A stretch of 64,000 nucleotides of DNA from Endomychus coccineus (taxonomy: Eukaryota > Arthropoda > Insecta > Coleoptera > Endomychidae), in assembly GCA_958510875.1 (NCBI GenBank), contig OY294068.1:192720315-192784314 (forward strand), in the 5' to 3' direction. This document shows positions 58,226 through 64,000 of the stretch, in pieces. The translations under genes were made by a program, and so were the position numbers. Numbering within the stretch: the first letter of the stretch is position 1; each line of letters starts with the position of its first letter. The notes below the pieces were generated by a model. It saw nothing but the letters and a program-made list of their open reading frames with translations. It did not search any database and had not been told where the DNA came from.

Positions 58226-59040
58226 ACTAGTGATAATCCGAAGCTCTATAGGTCATGGTCCATAGTTATTCCATAATAAGGTTACATTCAATGTTTTACT
58301 CATGTGGTCTCATAAAACTAAGGCTCACATCAGTATTTAAGTCAATTTTTCGGGAGTTAACCTGACAGCAAAATAGTAAAATAACATTGCATTGGAGTAT
58401 AAAACACATATATTGTCAATTTAATATCTTGACATAGAGTATGCATTGCCATCTTTCCACGCCTTCAGTTGTTCATTTGCAAAATATAATAGTTCCGTTC
58501 CTACGGGTGGTTGTTGTTTCCGCGGCAAAGTCCATATAACCCCAGAAAGGCCCGAAAGCGAAAAAATGCGCTGAAAACGGAGGGCGAGAGAAACTAGTGA
58601 TCTACTTTGCTGTTCAGATCGGAAAATGAAGAGAAGCAACTGCTGCTGGTTATGAAACAGATAAAAACATTTACATCTCACTTTCTCATTCCTCAACTAT
58701 TAGAATAACTCCATCTAATATTATCAGTAGAAAGTTCAAATCTATTGAGTTATTTGGATCAGACGAGTTGGTTGAAAATGAAGCGTGGATTTAATTTTGC
58801 ACTAATTCTACGATCTACATTGCCAGCTGTTCCAATAATCTCCGTTTTCACGTCTCAAGTAGACGACGAACTCGTGAACTAATCGGTTATTCATGAAGCC
58901 GGTTTGCGAATCATAAACTTTCTCGGTTTCCCATACAACTCATAATAAATTGAAAGATGTCGCAAATTCCCCGCATGTTGGAAAATGTTCATTGTGTATA
59001 GAGATGAACTTTTCCTACTGAGCTCTCCAGTTTCACTATC
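58226..59040. other. Penelope-associated and unassigned sequence
   Basis: 58250-58345 weakly matches 60610-60715. A minus frame of 91 codons at 58696-58421 has no recognised domain. No other feature is visible. Confidence 0.35.
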
Positions 59041-59044
59041 GATT

Positions 59045-59390
59045 TGAAATATTACGCTGTAAAAATAATACAATTAGTAGCCGGCCAGTGAGACATAACC
59101 TGTTGTAATCCACGATTTGTTTGACCAACAGATGGTCCAGTTCACATTGCTCTATTATTGAACTTGTTTAAAACATATTAACTTTATTCCAGTTTCCATG
59201 CAAACGTTGGTTATTATGCTAGGTACACAGAAAGTTCATTTTTTGAATAGAAATAATACAGAAAGACTCAACAAAAGGTCTACAGTTAGAATAATTAATT
59301 TTGTTGAAATTGCTATTTTAGCATTCTACCTTAAATATACATTTAACATTATGAAGAGGCATGTAGGAATTTGCAAGGGCTTTAGTTAAT
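59045..59390 (-). repeat. Penelope-like 3' region, copy A
   Basis: AACAGATGGTCCAGTTCACA and TAGAAATAATACAGAAAGAC are repeated at 61565-61720. On the minus strand it lies directly downstream of the Penelope-like ORF. Confidence 0.7.
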
Positions 59391-60300
59391 AAAGTTAGTA
59401 TAACTATGACTTACTGATTGAATATCTGCTCTATGATATACAGACTTGGAGTCACGTTTTATATGAATCATCACCAGAATAGATCTTTCATAATAATTGG
59501 TTTCTTTAGTTAAAATATTCGCATTTTTGTAATCGAATTGATTGTTATAATCAATACAGTCTTTAGGAGGGCGGTGGAATTTTCTAAGTTTTCGTTTCAT
59601 GTACTATACCTATGACCATACATTCTTTTCTGTAAATATTGTTCTGAGATTCCTGTCCCATTGGAATCTAAACAAATTAATTTGTATACTGTGGGTTTGT
59701 CTAACATAGTAGGCTTATACGCAACATTTATAGCATACTTTTTCAAATATTTCCTGATTTTTTTCTGAGGTCTTCGGAATGTATGGTAACGTAATAAAAT
59801 TATCTGTATTACCGATTATGTTATTTATATATGACGTTCCATTATAGATTTTGTTTGTTCTTTCTTCAGTGGTGGGATTGGAAGATATTTTTGAGTAATC
59901 ATTCATTTCCATTTTCAGTGTATTACGAACAATTTATAAATTTTTGGAACGGTTCTCTTAGTGGGACAATTCAACCGCACTGCTTATAACACTTTTTCAT
60001 GAATTGTTGGTGCAACGGAATTGAAGTGAAGATAACGTCGAGACCAAACTTCTTCAGTAAACCATGATGTTTCCATTTTTACATCTGCATTATGCATAAT
60101 GTCCATATCTAGGAAATTTATGTTTCTATTCACTTCTATTTCACAAGTAAATTGAAGTTTACAGTGAAAATTGTTAAGTTTATTAATCACATACTGAACT
60201 TTATCATAAGAAACACACATTAGGCAATCATCTACATACCGTTTAAAGAATAAAGGATGAAAATCTAATGAATTTATTATAGATTCCTCTAGTCATTCGC
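59385..60300 (-). pseudogene. Penelope-like element: RT end and endonuclease region
   Basis: Minus strand from 60280 reads SLDFHPLFFKRYVDDCLMCV, with the catalytic Y-V-D-D at about 60238-60227. It continues VQYVINKLNNFHCKLQFTCE, NRNINFLDMDI and TSWFTEEVWSRRYLHFNSVA, which is the Penelope RT C-terminus (I-N-F-L-D, then W-x-x-x-x-x-S-x-R-Y-L-x-F-x-S). Next come FITLPYIPKTSEKN (59800-59760), a degraded GIY-YIG region near 59700-59600, and the tail ANILTKETNYYERSIL down to the stop at 59382. Penelope elements copy themselves with this RT and cut DNA with the GIY-YIG nuclease. Frame breaks near 59980, 59715 and 59600 make it a pseudogene. Confidence 0.85.
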
Positions 60301-61055
60301 AAGTTATTCAAATTGAAATTGGGGCTTTATGCTGATACAATTAGTATTAAGAAATCTCATTTTAGATATAATACGTATGATGGTCGTGAGATCAAAACGT
60401 ACGTGAAGGTGAGGATAATAAGCATACGTGTTGAAGTGACCTATTACTCGAGAATTTGTATATAATTCATACCTGTGGCAAGAATCATTATCAAGATGTC
60501 TTGGACTATAGGATGTGTTATTTTCACTGTTCAACCTGGTTAACCAAAACTTTGTCTATTGACTGCTAACACGGAATGTGTTTGTTATTCAACCACTATG
60601 CATTATCATCATAGAGATAGTTCTGAAATATAAAGATAATGGACGTAGCTATTCTATAGAAAGGTTATATTTAATGTATTACTCTATGATCTCATGAAAG
60701 TAAGACTTACATCGTTTTTGTAATCAAATTGATGGTTACAGTGTTTCCATTTCTTGTACTATACTTATTGGAGTGTATACTTAAATAAACGAAGAATGCT
60801 CAGTAAAGCCGAGGCTTGTACGTAGGAACAGAAAAAAAATTTTCATATATTAAAATGAATGAATGAATATTGAATCAGTAGACTACAATCAATATGTGAA
60901 TATATAAATATACAAATTCGAGGGAATAAATCTACATATATATTGAATTTAAAAGTCGATGAACGTAATTTGTAGAAATATGATTGATTTCTTTGTAATA
61001 CACCAAAACACATACATACACATTCATACATATATACATATTCATACATACATAC
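60301..61055. other. Penelope-associated repeats and CATA simple repeat
   Basis: 60505-60560 resembles an arm of the foldback at 57.5-58.2 kb. A CATA/CATACA run lies at about 61000-61065. No coding frame with a motif is seen. Confidence 0.5.
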
Positions 61056-61059
61056 ATAT

Positions 61060-61490
61060 ACATTATGACCATACATTTGTTTTTTGCACATATTGTTTAG
61101 AGATTCCTGTATAAGTCCCATCGCAATCTAAACAATTTAATTTGTTGTTTGTGCGAGTCTGTTTATCTTTAGGTATTTAAGGTTTTAGACTTGAAAAATA
61201 TTCCCCATTATAGTTGTAAGTTTATGTGCAACATTTATATCATACTTTTTTTAACGTTTCTTAGTTTTCTCTGAGGCCTCCGGAATGTATGGTTATGTTA
61301 TACAATTATTCTGTATTACCATTTATGTTATTTATATATGACATTTCATTATAGATTTTGTTCATTCTTTCTTTAATGATGTGATTGGAAAATGTTTTTG
61401 GGTAACCATGCATTTCCAGTGTATTACTAACAATTTTTTAATTTTTGGGACGGTTCTCTGGGTGGGACAATTCAACCGCGCGATCTGTAA
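61060..61490 (-). pseudogene. Penelope-like element, second partial copy
   Basis: GGAATGTATGGTTATGTTAT, TTATATATGACATTTCATTA and GGTGGGACAATTCAACCGCG match 59780-59980 closely, covering the linker and start of the endonuclease region. RT and the C-terminal tail are missing. Confidence 0.75.
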
Positions 61491-61499
61491 GTTATGTTA

Positions 61500-61765
61500 T
61501 CCATGCGTTGTAAAAATAACACAGTTAGTAGACGACCAGTGAGAAATGACCTGTTTTGTTGGTCAACAGATGGTCCAGTTCACATTGCTCTATTAATGAA
61601 CTTGTATGAAACATATTAACTTTATTCCAGTTTTCATTCAAATGTTGCCTATTATGCTATGTACACAGGATGTTCATTTTTGAATAGAAATAACACAGAT
61701 AGACTGAACAAAAGGTCTACAGTAATAATAATTCATTTTGTTAATTCAATTCAGACTGAAATCGC
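61500..61765 (-). repeat. Penelope-like 3' region, copy B
   Basis: Matches 59045-59315 over about 250 bp. In the + direction it follows the ORF fragment here, whereas in copy A it precedes it. This is the permuted order expected for tandem Penelope copies. Confidence 0.7.
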
Positions 61766-61769
61766 GCTA

Positions 61770-62515
61770 TTTTACGTTTCTCTAGACGTAACCTAGATTC
61801 ACTATCATAAAGAAAATTGGAAACAAACATATACAATTGCGGCCAGCTTCGCTCCTCTAAACAAACTTTTATCTTATTCTCTTGTATTCACGTATCCGTC
61901 TTCCTTTCCAAATATTCCGGAAACATACAATTGACGTATCCCTCAATTCAAACGTTCCGCACGACGACGTCCGTATTTTCCATAATATCGATGAAAATCG
62001 TATCGTGAATAACAAATACATATGTTCCGTGTAATAACTCATTCTTGGGATTTTCAACGTCACACTTTCTGGTTCGTTCAGAAGATAAGTCGAGTCACAA
62101 ATTCTGTTGAGTCAGTTTTACACATAAATAAAAATGTCACTTAATTCTATCATTCTCGCTCAACATAAAAAGGAACAGCTTTTCCAGCTAATACATTGTC
62201 GGATATTGGATTATAAAAATACATGCTTTTTCTTCAATGGGTATTTTAAATCTAAATCCTTGGGAATTGAGTCAATTTTGATTGGACAAAGTGCATTCTC
62301 TTCAAAATTTCATCAGAAACAAAGTTGAACATAGATATATTAGTGCGAATGTTACCAAAGCTTCGAATTTGGGATTGTTTTCGCCTAATTTTTGCCTTCT
62401 TAGTTCGATTTTATCGTCAACATCGACGAATGTATACCCACAAATTTGTTATTGTGTCATGAACAAATCATATTTATCAACAAATATACGAAAATGAGAA
62501 AAATATCGAGTTAGG
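61770..62515. other. No gene that I can support
   Basis: Two short + frames begin at 62134 and 62282 without motifs. Slightly higher GC at 61840-62000. No splice-bounded exon is recognised. Confidence 0.4.
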
Positions 62516-62519
62516 GGTG

Positions 62520-63040
62520 AATTTTCGAAAGTCCAATAATATTATGAGGGTATGAATGGAAATATTATATCGACCTCATCGATTGTGATAGAGCTTTGTA
62601 GGAATACGTTTTCATCAACCTTAACGAATTCGTTTCTACAATCACATCCAACCTTAGATGTTGATTAACCTTGTCACACTCATCTCATAGACAATGACCC
62701 TAATAAAATCATGATGTACAGGGATTATACAATCAAATTTTTTATCGATATGCTTCTTTGACCTTGTAGAACATATTTAGCGATTGTCAAAATTTTTTGA
62801 AAAGTACAGAATTTTAATAATTTTATAAGGTGTACTACGGAAAATTCCGATTTCTGTCGACTCTATCGATTTTAATAGAACTTCGTACGAATACGTTCTC
62901 GACCATGAAAAATTCGATTATACAGTTACAAACGACCTTAGATATTGATTAACCGTGTCACAGTGCCTTGAAACCCTAAATTATAATCATCCCATAGACA
63001 ATGAAAGGTTCTGCTTGGAGTAGGTTATCATACAGTAATC
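62520..63040. repeat. Diverged tandem duplication, about 290-bp unit
   Basis: ATCGATTGTGATAGAGCTTT...GGAATACGTTTTC near 62578 recurs as ATCGATTTTAATAGAACTTC...CGAATACGTTCTC near 62868. CCTTAGATGTTGATTAACC recurs as CCTTAGATATTGATTAACC. Both are followed by CATAGACAATGA. Two old copies. Confidence 0.65.
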
Positions 63041-64000
63041 TTAGACAATTATTTTTGCTCATTATAAGCTTAAAATGAAATGAGTCAAACAAATGCATCG
63101 TCCAGTTAGCGCTAGATCAGGTACTGAAGACAGGCGCGTCAATAGATCAAGCCCATCGTATTTGTCAAATTTTTATCTTACTCGATCGAATGCGTCGTCC
63201 AGTTCTCAGAGATCTTCTGAACAACAGATATATTCCGGTTTCAGAGGAATGTTTGTCATTTTTGTCGAAACGCATCATGATTTTCAACTCAATCTGTTAT
63301 CCCTCATTTGAAATGTGTCTATCTGATATTCTTAACTACGATGTTGTATACATACAGATATAGTATGAGGTAATATAGGAATCTGAATTGTAACTGGCTT
63401 TTAAGTACCCACGCAATTTCTAGAACCACGAACACAGCTCAATGTTTACCGATAGCAGGACTACCAGGTGCTTTTGAATGTAACGTTATTCAGATCAATT
63501 GAATTAATTGGCGAAAAACTGAGACCAATAGAGCATCATTATTGATTGAGTCGTGTATACCTTTGTGATACCTGTTCATGTAGTCTGTATGTAATTGACA
63601 ATTAATGAAATAGATGAGTCTATGTGCGTATTGTTGACATTGTTCACAATACATGCCAATTGTTGTTTTTATTCAATTCATTGTTCATTGTTGCTGTTTT
63701 CTGACAAAGAATTCAGTATGTTCGTTTCAGTAGCATAGGTACTCGTAATTTTCTTGTTGTAAACAACTGAAAATGTGATGCACGCAAACGCTAACATGGT
63801 GTCTGCAGAGATCCAATCCATAGGTAGCATGGCTGTTTTAAACGTAAAATCTAAATAACCTTACTGACCATAAAAATACTCCATTTCAGTTAGGATACTC
63901 AACGACAGCATAATATCATGTATTATAATGATTGCTCTATGAATAATATTGACAAAGTTCGGAGTAGTGGCACTAATCTCCAAAGAGTTGCCCTTCAAAC
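63041..64000. other. No gene that I can support
   Basis: A + frame at 63093-63311 (72 codons, Ser/Arg-rich start) shows no domain and no splice context. The rest is AT-rich. Confidence 0.4.

Overview
The window is animal, almost certainly insect, nuclear DNA. It is AT-rich, carries GT-AG introns and holds a dense mix of arthropod-type transposable elements. There is no operon, phage or bacterial gene. The only host gene I can support is the alpha subunit of soluble guanylate cyclase (Gycalpha99B-like) on the + strand. Three of its exons are visible (43922-44004, 47462-47819, 55323-55686), with matching splice phases across introns of about 3.5 and 7.5 kb. Earlier exons and the catalytic-domain exons are not found here. 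Much of the right third of the window is therefore intronic.

Layout. 1-3170: relics of minus-strand non-LTR retrotransposons. 3776-5062: about 4.2 tandem copies of a 305-bp repeat. 5100-8393: a young Copia element with 172-bp LTRs, a 5-bp target duplication and a half-tRNA primer site, inserted into an older non-LTR tail; its reverse transcriptase is missing by an in-frame deletion. 8600-17600: sparse DNA with non-LTR relics at 12.85-13.4 and 15.0-15.56 kb. 17840-19540: a tyrosine-recombinase (Crypton-like) element inside a Penelope-like relic, with its catalytic Tyr position changed to Cys. 21540-27080: a Helentron fragment (helicase end plus endonuclease domain) split by a young Ty3/gypsy-type element with 250-bp LTRs. 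That element encodes Gag and a protease fused in frame to an F-type envelope, with RT, RNase H and integrase all missing. 29.25-29.82 kb: another RT relic. 30935-34905: eleven units of a satellite, nine of them exactly 369 bp. 36.25-37.6 and 38.64-38.99 kb: non-LTR and mariner-like relics. 43.18-43.42 kb: a pentanucleotide microsatellite. 43.9-55.7 kb: guanylate cyclase exons, with a broken Tc1 transposase, several non-LTR fragments and tRNA-derived SINE-like repeats in the introns. 55.7-64 kb: more non-LTR pieces, a large foldback structure and Penelope-like copies.

The biology is mainly that of mobile elements. Three clear nestings give an insertion order: Copia in a non-LTR tail, the recombinase element in a Penelope relic, and the env-bearing element in a Helentron. 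The two youngest LTR elements both keep LTRs, primer sites, Gag and some enzyme domains but have no reverse transcriptase, so any movement needed enzyme supplied in trans.
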